Shown here one piece after another: positions 35,328-46,384 of a stretch of 64,000 nucleotides of DNA. Both the position numbers and the translations under genes were made by a program. Each line of letters starts with the position of its first letter. Position 1 is the first letter of the stretch. The notes beneath the pieces were generated by a model. It was not told the DNA's origin, ran no database searches, and saw only the letters and a list, made by a program, of their open reading frames with translations. Origin of the DNA: Monosporascus cannonballus (Eukaryota > Ascomycota > Sordariomycetes > Xylariales); contig QJNS01000236.1 in the NCBI GenBank assembly GCA_004154925.1, positions 3,528 to 67,527 on the forward strand. The letters are read 5' to 3'.

Positions 35328-36482
35328 ATGCTCCGCCGCTTCACCAGAATCATGGCCGAGAACGTAGCGAAGCGGCTCAAGACCGACGCCGGCGCGGGCA
35401 CCGGTACGGGCGCGGGCGCGGGCATCAAGATCGGGACGCACAACGGGCACTTCCACGCGGACGAGGCGCTGGCCGTGTACATGCTGCGGCGGCTGGTGCC
35501 GGCGTACGCGGACGCGACGCTGGTGCGGACGCGGGACCCGGCCGTGCTGGCGACCTGCCACACGGTCGTGGACGTGGGCGGGGAGTACGACCCGTCGCGG
35601 CACCGGTACGACCACCACCAGCGGTCCTTCACGACGACCTTCCCCGGGCGCGGCGCGACCAAGCTCTCGAGCGCCGGGCTCGTGTACATGCACTTCGGGC
35701 GGTCCATCATCGCGCGGGCGCTGGGGCGGCCCGAGGCTGACGGCGAGGACGACGCCGACGTGTCGCTGCTCTACCCCAAGCTGTACGAGTCCTTCGTCGA
35801 GGCGCTCGACGCGCACGACAACGGCGTGTCGGCGTACGACTCGGCGGCGCTCGCGCGCGCGGGGATAGAGAAGCGCTTCAGCAACGGCGGCTTCACGCTC
35901 GGCGCCCTCGTGGGCCGCCTGAACCCCAACTGGAACGACTCCGTGCCCGCGGACCCGGAGGTCGCCCAGGCCGAAGAGGACGGTAGGTTCGACAAGGCGA
36001 GCGAACGCATCGGCGAGGAGTTCAAGCGCGACCTCGAGTACTACTGCGGCGCCTGGCTGCCGGCGCGCGCCATCGTGCGGGACGCCTACGAGACCCGGTT
36101 CCGGCACGACCCCGAGGGCCGCGTCATGGTGTTCGAGGGGCAGTCGGTGCCGTGGAAGGACCACCTCTATGCACTAGAGGAGGAGGAGGAGGAGCAGAAG
36201 GAGGGTGCCGCCAGCACCGGCAAGCAGAAGATCCTCTACGTGCTGTACCCCGAGAAGCCGGCGCCCGGCGCCAAGTGGAGGATCCAGGCGGTGCCCGTGT
36301 CCAAGGACTCCTTCGAGAGCCGCAAGGCCCTGCCGGAGCCGTGGCGCGGCGCCCGCGACGAGCAGCTCGACGAGGTGTCGGGCGTGCCCGGCGGCGTCTT
36401 CGTGCACGCGTCCGGCTTCATCGGCGGCAACAAGACCTTCGAGGGCGTCAAGGAGCTGGCCGCCAAGGCTTGTGCGTTCTAA
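35328..36482 (+). CDS. MYG1: MYG1-family exonuclease (DHH-like metal-dependent protein)
   Basis: Member of the MYG1/GAMM1 family, described in animals as a 3'-5' RNA exonuclease in nucleus and mitochondria. One exon, 384 aa, the usual length. The metal-binding motifs are present: GTHNGHFHADEALA at about 36-49 and DVGGEYDPSRHRYDHHQ at about 84-100, resembling DHH-superfamily sites. FVEALDAHDNGVS and the C-terminal HASGFIGGNKTFEGVKELA are also typical. The short N-terminus (MLRRFTRI) could serve as a mitochondrial leader, while Met9 (35352, ATCATGG context) could start a leaderless form. An out-of-frame ATG lies 7 nt upstream at 35321. Very GC-rich coding sequence. Confidence 0.93.
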   Translation: MLRRFTRIMAENVAKRLKTDAGAGTGTGAGAGIKIGTHNGHFHADEALAVYMLRRLVPAYADATLVRTRDPAVLATCHTVVDVGGEYDPSRHRYDHHQRSFTTTFPGRGATKLSSAGLVYMHFGRSIIARALGRPEADGEDDADVSLLYPKLYESFVEALDAHDNGVSAYDSAALARAGIEKRFSNGGFTLGALVGRLNPNWNDSVPADPEVAQAEEDGRFDKASERIGEEFKRDLEYYCGAWLPARAIVRDAYETRFRHDPEGRVMVFEGQSVPWKDHLYALEEEEEEQKEGAASTGKQKILYVLYPEKPAPGAKWRIQAVPVSKDSFESRKALPEPWRGARDEQLDEVSGVPGGVFVHASGFIGGNKTFEGVKELAAKACAF

Positions 36483-37241
36483 CCAATTACTTAGTGGGAC
36501 GGGGAAGGGGACGGGGACTTGGGGGATGACGGATGATGTTGGGGGGAAATCTGCCACGCGGAACTCGGAACTTCATGCCTATGACGGACGGGTATAGATA
36601 AAAGGATTCACGATGCATAGTTTACGCGAGATGAAGACCGACATAGATGTAGTCGGGGTTTCAGGATAGTCTGCTGGTTTACCTGTGACATATATGTCAC
36701 TTCTCAGAAACCCCGCCTCTAGGCCCTCTCTCGGTACTCCAGTGGATTTAGGATTAGGCGAGAGAGTGCCCCGATCAAAGCAGGGTACGAAAATGAGCAA
36801 CAACGATCATCGTCGGTTTTATTTTCTCTGTTTTTCCTTATTGCGTCGCAGCGCGAATACACTTCCCACTTCCATGACCATAACACCGCCTCAGAAACGC
36901 CTGCAAATCATGTAGTATGCTCGTAGCCATCGTAAAAAGGGCACCCCTTTCTCATAGCCCCTCGGCTCCCGCAAATACACAGGGTGTGTGTTCGTATCGA
37001 CTGAGCTAGCTTACTTACTCTCCCGTCGCACACAACGCATACACCTCAAAAGCTTTTCGGTGTATCTCAGAAACGACCGTCTCCTGGTGGCGGTTGCCAC
37101 GAGGGATGCAAAACACCGCCAGTGCCTCCGGCACATCCGTCTCGTCAATTCCCACACATCACCACGAGAACCTTTCATGTATCGATTGTGCCTGGCGAAA
37201 TCCCTATGTAAGCTACAGCACGACCAAGGCGGGGAGAAGGA
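36483..37241. other. convergent intergenic spacer
   Basis: Between the 3' ends of MYG1 and Igo1. Likely 3' UTRs. No exon or RNA gene recognised. Confidence 0.45.
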
Positions 37242-38115
37242 TCATCTGCGAGGGATGGCCTGGGCCTCGGCGCCCTCGGCCGCCGACGCACCATTGTTGC
37301 TACTATCATTCGCACCGTTGGTGTCCTCGTCGGCGTTGGCGCTGGTCTCGCGGTGCAGGAAGCTGGCCTCCTTGACGGGGCTGCCGGCGGCGATGGAGCC
37401 GTGGACGGAGCCGTGCGACGAGGACTGGCTGTGGGCGGTGGGCAGGCCGGTCGGGTGGTGCAGCTGGCCGTTGCTATTGACGCCGTTGGGCGACGTCAGG
37501 TGAGGGATGTTCTCTGGCACAGGGTGCTGGCTGCCGACGGCACCCGTGTCGACGCTGTCGCCCTTGCCGGCCTTGCTCATGGCGTAGTCGCCGCTGTCGA
37601 AATACTTGCGCTCCTTGAGGTGCTTGGCGAAGTGGTCCGACTTCGAGGGCAGCTTGCCGTAGAGCCGGAAGAGCCGCTGCTCATCGGGGGAGAGCGACTG
37701 TCGAAGGGGTGAGGCATCATGTCAGCTACTTTTATCTTTTATCTTTCTTGTGCTATCGGGCACTCTCTTCGTTTTCAGGCCTGGGTGACCGCCTCGGAAG
37801 ACCCCGCGGGGGGGGGGGGGGGGTTGGAGGGGCCGGGGGGGGGNNNNNNNNNNNNNNNNNNNNNNNNNNNNNNNNNNNNNNNNNNNNNNNNNNNNNGGGG
37901 GGGGGGGAGTATGAAGGGCAGGCTCTGAGGAGGCGTCACAACTTCGCGAATATGTCTCAAAAGTGCCGCATTGTTTGCTTTACGCAGTGTCTCTGCGTAG
38001 TCGGTGTCTGAAGAGGGATGGGCAGAGGCAGGGAGGGGAGGTGGGGGTTAATTACGGGCAAGGAGGACTGGGCACTGACCTTGATATCGATCTTGTTCTT
38101 CTGGTGAGGGTTCAT
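37242..38115 (-). CDS. IGO1: endosulfine-family PP2A inhibitor (Igo1/ENSA)
   Basis: When phosphorylated by the Greatwall/Rim15 kinase, these proteins inhibit PP2A-B55 and promote quiescence or mitotic entry. Two exons: 38115-38080 (12 codons, MNPHQKNKIDIK, donor GTCAGT) and 37697-37242, giving 163 aa. The second exon starts SLSPDEQRLFRLYGKLPSKS and holds the invariant motif KYFDSGDY with the kinase-target Ser at about 47. The C-terminal half is low-complexity Ser/Asn/Gly/His-rich. The intron between them contains poly-G runs and an N gap, so its true length is unknown. The link of the 12-codon exon is supported by phase and by similarity to other filamentous fungal Igo1 starts, but is less certain than the second exon. 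Confidence 0.88.
37808..37907. other. assembly gap flanked by poly-G
   Basis: N at 37844-37896 (53 bases). Runs of G16 (37808-37823) and G9 (37835-37843) lie before it and G11 (37897-37907) after it. It sits within the Igo1 intron. The G runs may be a low-signal artefact or a real G-rich block that blocked assembly. Confidence 0.9.
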
Positions 38116-41100
38116 GTTGGGCAAGGCAAGTTTCGCTCTCTAATGAAAGTAAGTTGAGTAGGAGTTCTACTTCGTTCGTCAGTCCAGGATCGTGAGACTA
38201 CACAGTCGAGTTGGGTTGGTTTGGCGGGCTTGATTAGGGTCCGTTCGGATGGGTTTTGGAAGGGGGGAGGGAAACTTATTGACTTATCAACGTTCAAGGC
38301 GAGTCAAGTGGGATGGGCCCTAGAATGATTGGGTTAGAGTCGCTAGCAATCATTCATTCAACCCAATCACCTGCAGTCAATGGCAGGGGCTCTTTCTGTC
38401 CGCTGGGGCCAGACTAAAAAGAGAGGGTGCAAATCTGGTCCATTAAGTAATGTATGTATGTATGTATATACATACTACGATGAGGTATGGTATAAAACAC
38501 CCAGGTGTAGGGGTGCTTGCGCAATGGCCACGGCCGGAATCTACCGCGCCTGGCTTCTACCGGTATGTACCTACTTCAAGTTGTCTCGGAGAATAAGCCA
38601 ATGGGATGGGTTGTGCCAGACTCATGCCTCCCTCGATCAACTTGCAGGATTCCTATAGTCCACAATTGGAGTCATCTGGTGACCTTCGATATTTTTGCCC
38701 CAGGAGATTATTGATTAATTGCGTTGCTTCTCTCTATCTTTCTTTCATAGACTTGCGGGGGGTGAGTCGAAAATCGGCAGCTCCCCAGCGAACTTATCGA
38801 CACCAGCTAAGCACTAGTGTAACATCATCTTGTGTGTGTGCGTGTGCGCGCGTGTATGCACAAAGTAAACACTATTGCTAGGTACGTAACATATGGTGTT
38901 TCTCAAGTCAAGGAAAAAGAAATCACAAGTCCTAAAGCAGATATATTTTTGTCCTCCAATATTCTGTTCTTCCACCCTTCTCGAGCTGGAAGGCATTATC
39001 TGCTCTGGTATTTGTTTTCGGCAGTCCTCGCTCCAATTAGAATTGCCAATGTTACTTATGCAACGGCACCCCCCTCCCAGAGTTTACCCTGCCTTGATAC
39101 GTACCCAACCTATCATCTTCACACGCTCATTATAGGCTTGGAGTTCATATTGGTCATCATCACCCCGGATACGTGACTCAGATTGCCACCATTTGCTCAT
39201 AATGCCTCGGGAACTCCTCGAGAGACGACGACACGCGACACCGCGACACAGCTCTGTCCTAGCAACCGCAACCGCGTTCCCTCTCGTTACCCTCCATGAC
39301 ACATAGAACCCCCGATCTCGCTATACGCTTGCATCAGAATAGACGCCTCACCCAAGTTCGGGTAGTTGATTTGCATGATCTCGATGGCTTCCGAAAGGAA
39401 GCATATGTCTGCCACTTCACAGCGAATAAGATGTCCCACCTCGCAGGAGCTGGCCGTAGCATCGGCTTCCCATCCATTGGGGAACGACTATCACACCCTG
39501 AATCACGCCCTGGCGATCTTCACTCTCCGGAAAATCTGCCAGACGCCATTGTGAGACCCCGGACACTACCACCAGAAGTGCACCCGTCCCGGACGGGTAC
39601 GGGCTCACTAGCAGTCCACCAGCCGAACCTTCCAAGGTTGTTGTTTGTGCCCTCGAGTGCTGTGACGTAACGCTACCACTACCCACCCCGCCGTATATAG
39701 GAGGTAGTACGCAATGCCCATTCCACCGCAACTACAAGTAGACTAGTCGGGTCTGTAGGTTTATGTAAGTAAATGCCGACATGTGCAGATGTCCCTATCT
39801 CCTGCCGATCCTCCCGGCCGGCTGGCGGGATGTGCTCCCATCCTATCCCCGGCCCCCTTTTGAGCTTCTTAGCTGCTGCTATTGTGGTCATCCACACCTG
39901 CATCGTGTTCGCTGCACTGCAGATGGGTAGTACTATCGTAAGATGCACGCTATCTTTCGACCGTTATCATCCCCTCCCGCTGGGTTCCGTGGTCGAGATT
40001 CACGATCAGATGGAGAGTTCGCTTGTGCCTCATGCAATAAACTATGCTTCAGCCGTAATCTTGCAAAGCGGGCGCCGGCTAACAAAAGATCTGTCTTCGG
40101 CTTGATTTTGAAGCACCAGCTGATAGCAAGGTTAGGTGGCTGTCGCTCCAGACTCCTGTAGCTAAGACATCTTGATATTAGGTTCCACATTAGCGAACAG
40201 CGCCGAATGTGCTTCCAAGGCCTAATTGCTCATTATACGATGAATTTAGGGTAATAGGTTGTACCGACATTAACACAATGAGTGCATATATTCGTGATGC
40301 AACATAACTATTCAGACCGGTCAGTCTCTGGCTGCCTTCATGTTCCGGCTATCCCGGTTTGCGCCTCGAACGACCCGGACCATGAAAGCCGACTCGTTCG
40401 CTCATCAACATACATAACTCCTCCCTCCCGGGATCACCCTACCCGACTGTGTTCGCTAGGCAGGCTCAAATACCAAGACATAAACGTGTCAAGCTCGTGC
40501 TTAACTGGCCTATCACCGAGAAAAAGGATGGCCAGCGTTCGAGAGTATGGCTTTCGTCTGAAAACATACCTCACTACATGCGCGTACCTCGTTTAATAGG
40601 AACGCAGTACCACCTCGTTCTAAATTGACGTGCAGACTATTATACCTGCCCTAGCTGTTCAGGGCAACCCCTGATAACAACATGACGGCATAGTTCATGC
40701 TATGCCGGAGGTGCCGGCGGCACCTTTCCAGACCGCGGGCCTCTCAGGCATGCCCGTTCATGTTGTTATTGTTGGCAGGTCGAAGTAAACCCCGTTCAGA
40801 CCGAACTCGACATACTCGCTGCTGGAAAGGGGCGGTTCAACGCAACCCCCCTCCGCCTCCAGTGCCCACTGGAAGGGAACTTGAAACACGAGAGTCTCCT
40901 CGAGCTCTCACCCCTCCTTCTTGGTAGACGCAAGCTCGCCGGCGGTATCCATTCCTGTCCATGAGACCTCGACGTCCACGTCGGCCCTGTCTGACGTCAA
41001 TATCCCTGGGCTTATAACGCAACCCAGAGATGTCGAATGACGGCTCTGCGGGGAATGATGATTTGGGACGTACGCCAACGGCAACAGGGCGGGAGTCTGC

Positions 41101-41359
41101 GAATAATCTCAGACCCTCGAACGGGAAAACCTTTTCGATGTTGCCGCACGTTCGGCACCTGCTAGGGCAACTTCTTCCCGGGGTGTTCATTCAAAGCCCA
41201 AGGAGCTCACGCTAGTCTGCGGCACTGCCTTCGATCCAGTCACATACTCAAGCGCTATCACGACCGAGCGTCTACTCGGCCGCCTCAACTTCCATCCGGG
41301 CATTAGCTCTCGTCTAAGGGTAAATGCTGGGCCGTGAACCTTATCCTATTCGAAACTTC
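38116..41359. other. gene-poor spacer upstream of Igo1
   Basis: Only short overlapping frames without recognisable domains. A TGTA microsatellite lies at about 38451-38466 and a TGTG run at about 38831-38850. No gene can be supported. Confidence 0.4.
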
Positions 41360-41422
41360 GACCAAGGCCACCTATCTTATATCGAGACCACCTTGTATCC
41401 CCCAACGAAACAGCAACCCAGA

Positions 41423-41529
41423 AGCCGCGTGGTGTAATGGGTTGCACACTCTCACAAATACTCCTCCTATATCCTTACTGTGTCCTTGACCCTGATGAGA
41501 GAGGGGTAGGTTCGATTCCTGCCGCGGCT
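41423..41529 (+). ncRNA. tRNA-like element, unit 1 (tRNA-Glu/Gln-related, probably not a functional tRNA)
   Basis: A 107-nt segment with a perfect 7-bp acceptor stem (AGCCGCG with CGCGGCT), a D arm with A-box-like TGGTGTAATGGG, and a T arm with B box GGTTCGATTCC. A T7 run (41543-41549), a good Pol III terminator, follows. CTCTC and GAGAG can pair as an anticodon stem around a long internal insert, but position 33 is then not U. If CTCTCAC is instead read as a Glu(CUC) loop, the anticodon stem is missing. Most likely a tRNA-derived repeat. Confidence 0.5.
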
Positions 41530-41780
41530 GACAATTCTTTACTTTTTTTGCCGTCCTTTTAGCCTTGTGTCCACCTGGAACCGTCTAGCCGAGTCTCATA
41601 TATCGAAACAGCCTTATAACTCCCAACGCCTGCCTCGTTAAGAAGAGGAGTAGATTATTCCTGCCATGGCTGCAGCTTCAACCTTTTGCCACTTCGGTTT
41701 TATCATGCCTCCCTTTAACCTTATATCTCCCAGGACCGTCTAGATGAGACCTTATATGTCGGGACAACCTTGTACCCATC

Positions 41781-41887
41781 AGTTGCGTGGTGTAATAGGT
41801 TGCACACTCTCACAAATACTCCTCCTGTATCCTTACTGTGTCCTCGGCCCTGATGAGAAAGGGGTAGGTTCGATTCCTGCCGTGGCT
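41781..41887 (+). ncRNA. tRNA-like element, unit 2
   Basis: Same length (107 nt) as unit 1, with B box GGTTCGATTCC intact. The acceptor arms have changed on both sides (AGTTGCG with CGTGGCT) but still pair fully if G-U pairs are allowed. The T run downstream is interrupted (TTTACTTTC), so termination would be weaker. Confidence 0.45.
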
Positions 41888-42702
41888 GGCAATTCTTTAC
41901 TTTCTTGCCGCCCTTTTAGCCCTGTGTCCACCTAAAACCGTCTAGTCAAGACCTAATATGTCAAGACTACCCTATACCCCCAACGAACAACAGTCCGAAA
42001 GCTGCATGGTGTAAGGCTGCTCACTATATCCGATACTGCAGTTTATTCCCGCTGCAGAGAGAGGGACGGGTTTACTGCCGTGGCTAACTATGAGGCTCTC
42101 TTTTTTTTCTCACTCTCTTCTCTTGCCGAAGTTTGGTTCACAGGCACATACGGTGGACTATCTATAATATCAATGCATTATTAGTTAGACTCGCCCTGTT
42201 TTTGAAAATAAATAAGGGCTTAAATGGCGTACAATGTTATTTATGCTCTCCTCTTCTCGCTTCTGCAAGTCGAGGAATTGCGTGATCGGACTTGCGCCTT
42301 TAGATATTCAAGGGGGGGAATATCAACGCTTTTGCAGAAACGAAGGCCCGGTACACATCTACCTACACACGCCGCAATACGCAATACGACTACAAACTCA
42401 TAGAACAAAGGCTAGTTCATGTAAGCTTTCTGAAATCAATTCGAAATCGCTTGTTCTATTCCCAGGTGGAATGTAGCCAGCTCATCGTAGTTCAACAGCA
42501 GACTCAACCATACTCTTCGCAGCCGTGCCGCTACCCCCATCCTCCCACTACAACCTCTTCTCGTAACCGTACCCTTGGCGAGCTTGCCGTGTTTAAACCC
42601 CTGGCGATTGAAGCCGCAAAGATAAACTGCTGTTCCTTCCGAATGTTACAGGCTACTTATTGAGGTGAGTTGTTACTCGCTCACTCACCACATTCCCTAA
42701 TG

Positions 42703-42724
42703 CACACACACACACACACACACA
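42703..42724. repeat. (CA)11 microsatellite
   Basis: Uninterrupted CA dinucleotides in the gene-poor spacer. Confidence 0.85.
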
Positions 42725-42819
42725 AAACTCTTCCAACTAACCCAACCGGCCATCCCCCCAGCCCATGTGCCTTGAACTCAAACGCCACCTGGGGCACGCA
42801 TAGACACATGCATAGCTAA

Positions 42820-42820
<1 letters not shown>

Positions 42821-42849
<29 letters not shown>
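42821..42849. repeat. (CAGC)7 microsatellite
   Basis: Head-to-tail CAGC units in the gene-poor spacer. There are no unique spacers, so this is not a CRISPR-like array. Confidence 0.85.
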
Positions 42850-42850
<1 letters not shown>

Positions 42851-44081
42851 TGCCTCTCCATTAAGCTAGGTAACTTGCGAGATTTCCCTCAGCTACCCAG
42901 CCAGCTTAACCAAAGTAACCAGTCTATCGCTTCTTGAACGGACCAATAAAACTTGGGAGGATTCGGCACACCCCCCCAACCCCCAGCTTGGCGGCGAATG
43001 TGTTAACGTTAAAGAGTAAGTAGTCAGATAGGCGAGCGAGAGAAGCTTGCTTGCATCGTAATACTCCTGCCTGGTTACTTACGTAGCTGCTACCTGCTTA
43101 CTCGAGCACCGCGGCTATAACCCGCGCAACTGGAGGGACTACAAATGTGGTGCCCTGTTACCACTAGGATAGCCACCTATGCGGTTAGGACCTTTCGGAC
43201 AGGAGTGCCAGGAGATGAAGAGGGGGCAAGGGGACGTAACCAGCTAGCTAGGTAGGTTACCCAGGGTAATCCGGACAATAAAAGCTAGATACACGGCTCC
43301 GGCGTACGCACCATCCCACCCCCACACGAGGAAAGCCGGCTGCTCTCATCGTGAGCGAGTTGCGAGGTGGACAGGCAAGCACGCGGGCGGATATCGGGCT
43401 ACGGGTGAAGTGGATCACCGCGATTGAGTCCAGACCCCGGCGCCGGCGGGGTCGGACGTACGTAGTAGCCAGTACCCGTTTCCGGTCTTGGTTTTATATA
43501 TAATATATGTTGGCCGAAGAATCAATTAGCTACTGCTGATGCGAACCGAACCGCTGCCGGCTCTGACGGCGGCCCAAATATACCGTCTAACCTCCATCCG
43601 CCCATCATGCCCTTAAAAGAGTTCCCCTCCAGCCCGGTCCGGCAGTCCAAATCCCGGACCCTTCCTCGTCTCTCTCGCGGCATCCCCTGCATTTTATTTA
43701 CAAATAGTGTACTGTTGGGTACAGTGGCGGGACTGGTACCCGACAATCCTTCAGGACCCCTTCGACGCCTCTCGATGCTGGTGATTGCGCGTGATGATGG
43801 GGGTATTTCGTACAGGCCTGCGGCTTTGGCCAGAAAAGAAGTTGGTATCCGAAGTGTTGTTCCGTCGGTCATAAGCCAAAAGACGTACGTAGAGCTGTAC
43901 TAAATAACAAAACAGCCCTTTTCCTTGTAAAACCCAGATATAGCTGTCTAGCGGTAGTCCTTTACAATGGAAATCAAATCGACCAACTCCAGCCCCGTTT
44001 GTCATGAAATCCAAATATGGACAAGCTGCTGATTCGGGCGAACTAAAAGAAACCTCCCTTCCGCTGAGCTTCGACCGTTAC

Positions 44082-46384
44082 CTAGTGGTCGTAACCCGCA
44101 CCACGCTGCCAAGGACTGCAGAGTTATAAGTATGGTTTCCACAATGACCCAAGAGAAAGGTGGCTCACCTAGCGGTATTTTGTCCCCTGAAGGCAGGGCT
44201 AGCATTTTCCTGTTGCCGGAAGGAACCCGCCGAGGAACCCCCATATGGGCTGGGAGCCCGGTTCGGACCTCCCGCCGGGAATAACGGCACGGAGGGGTCG
44301 ATAGGCGAATGAGGCGGGTTCCCGTGACTATGGCCGTAAGAGTTACTCGAAGCCGAATTGAACGACGGGGCGGGCCTCGTGCCCAAGTTGGAATCCTGGG
44401 TCCGGCGTTTCATCGAAGCTGACGAAATGGATTCGTTGTCATCGTCAAGGTCCAAGCCCGGCTTGTACCCGCGCTTGTCGCCGCGAGCCGTAGCGGCGAG
44501 GGCATCCAGTTCGGTCGTGCCCGTGAGTTGCGATTGCGACTTCAGGAAGGATGTGCGGTCGTCTGCCATGAATTGGTAACGAGTGTCTGGGTTCTTGCGG
44601 TAGAAGACGAGAATCGTGCTGACGATCACCATGATCAGGAGCACGGTGGCAAAGATGGCGTTTAGGAAGAACAGGACGAGGCCAATAACACCGTTGACCA
44701 GGGGCGGCTGGTCGAAGGCGTCCGAGAAAATCAGAAGGAAAAGCGAGTTGATGAAGTTAACAGCGTAGATGGAAATGTTGAAAGAGTTGGTGGGCTTGTC
44801 CATCCATGGCCTCATAACACTCGCGGTGATGAGAGCGGCAGCCTCGATCAGAAGGAATCCAATGGCCTGCGCCTCGTTATGGGCCTGGGCAAAGGCAATG
44901 AGCATGCCCTTGATTATCATGTAGAGAAGCACCGGCACGATGAAGTAGTAGGCGGACGCTCTGAATTGGATGTACAAGAAACCCCACTTATTAAGGGCTT
45001 GAGGGTCGGAGAAGAGGATATAAGCTGGGTTTCGGTGCATGGCGACCGAACGGCGGGCGATGCGGATGACCTTCCAGGCGGCCCACATGAGGGTTACAGT
45101 CATGCCTACAAAGAAGAAGACAGCCAGGACGACCTCGGCGGGAGAGTCCACTTGCGTGAATTCCCAGAGACACAGAATAGTCATCTGCGGGTAGCCGATA
45201 AGGGTGAGCCGGAATAAGATGCCCTTCAGCACCGTGAGCCACCCGTTGCGGAACTCGAGGAAGGTGTCGCCCTTCATCCACTTTTGCTTCACGGCGAGCT
45301 CGCAGAAACCCTTGAAGAGAGCAACGCCACCAGCAGTGAATACGACCAACAGGCAGTAGAACGTCAGACCTGTCATGAAGAGGTTGGTGGTCTCAATACC
45401 GGCTCTGAAAGCAACACGCTGGATACCATAAACGAGGAAGGAGCCCGAGCCTGTCATGATATTCGCGCGCTTCATCAAGGCGCCTGCGGCACGGGGAGCC
45501 ATGCCGGCGGCGCGCCGGTAGAGGTTCGTAGCCATATCGGGAATACCACGTTTCTGGACCTGGACCGAGACGGTAACCAGGGTGTTGAAGATGGTAGACG
45601 GTGTACCACCAGTGGCCCGCTGATACCAAGTAAAAATTCTCTGCATAAACCCGAGCTTAATAATACCCATCGACCACTGGAAGTCCTGGGTCCAAGCTTG
45701 GACGACGGGGGGGAGATGGATGCCAGTGAGACCCATCATAGCTTGAGCCTGGAAGAAGCTAAAGAGGGAAAGGGCGCCGGAAGCGATGTGGGCAGCCGCG
45801 TTGGCGTGGCCCAGACCGTTCAGAATGGCCGAGGCGCAAAGGGTGAGACCGGCGATGATAGCCAGAACCCACTTGACTGCCAACAGGTTGACCGTTTTCC
45901 CGTTAGAGATGTCAGCCTCGACGCAGGCGACGCTTTCGCCCGTCTCAGACCTGTTCACGAAAACGCGAACGGTAGCATCCAGGTCAGGGAAGGTGTAGGC
46001 AATCGGGGGGATCATAGCAGCGGCATCGTCGGGGATATCCGTGTTGAACGTGAGAGGAAGCTTACCGGCGGTCATGGGGCAAAGACCAGCCAGACCCTTC
46101 TGCTCGATGGTCTTGTCGCAGGGGTCCAAGACCAAGTGGAAGAACTGATAACCGTATGCGGCAATGCTTAAATCGAACTTGACATATCCTTCGAGGGACG
46201 AGGTCGCGACGATATTCAGGTAAGCGCGGCCGGTGTCGGGTGAGTAGGTAACATTGAACAGACTGGCAGTAAACATGGAATCCTGCTGGCAGACGTTAAG
46301 AGAGGTGGACTGGAGCTGGCGGATGCTCGCGGACGCGCCTGGGAGGACGGCCGCTACGAGCGGAATGATGCTAGGGAACCTCAT
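44082..46384 (-). CDS. TRP-like/flavin carrier (Flc) family membrane protein
   Basis: Polytopic protein of the fungal Flc/Pkd2-like TRP family, linked in yeasts to FAD transport, calcium handling and cell-wall integrity. Two exons: 46384-44169 and 44115-44082, giving 749 aa. The first exon carries a signal peptide (MRFPSIIPLVAAVLPGASAS), an ML-like lumenal domain with conserved Cys (about 25-170, including LDPCDKTI and VACVEADI), then about nine or ten hydrophobic segments (about 175-600) with loops such as FLEFRNGWLTVLKGILFRL. A cytoplasmic Ser/Pro/Gly-rich tail follows. Reading through the donor GTGAGC would stop immediately. Splicing to CTGCAG at 44116 adds SPWQRGAGYDH, a believable family-like end. 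That last exon is inferred. Confidence 0.88.

Larger units (their letters stand above)
41360..42120 (+). repeat. tandem array of degenerate tRNA-like units
   Basis: About four diverged units share the ordered blocks GTCTAG..GAGACC, ACCTTGTACCC, CCAACGAA, a tRNA-like segment, TTCTTTACTTT and CCACCTGGAACC-like text. Two units (tRNA-like parts at 41423-41529 and 41781-41887) are well preserved and start 358 bp apart. One between them (about 41590-41690) is internally deleted, and one after them (about 41990-42090) is strongly decayed. The array is probably the product of local tandem duplication of a Pol III-type repeat. Confidence 0.65.
42121..44081. other. gene-poor spacer with microsatellites
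   Basis: Holds a (CA)11 run at 42703-42724, a (CAGC)7 run at 42821-42849 and a lone TTAACGTTAA at 43003-43012. No coding exon recognised. Confidence 0.45.

Noticed and set aside
41423..41529. Functional tRNA gene
   Set aside because: Acceptor, D and T arms look good, but no anticodon loop with U33 and a paired stem can be drawn. Reported as a tRNA-like repeat instead.
42821..42849. CRISPR-like repeat
   Set aside because: Simple CAGC microsatellite without spacers, in a eukaryotic genome.
45284..46171. 295-codon plus-strand frame
   Set aside because: Antisense of the Flc/TRP-like gene, with no domain or splice support.
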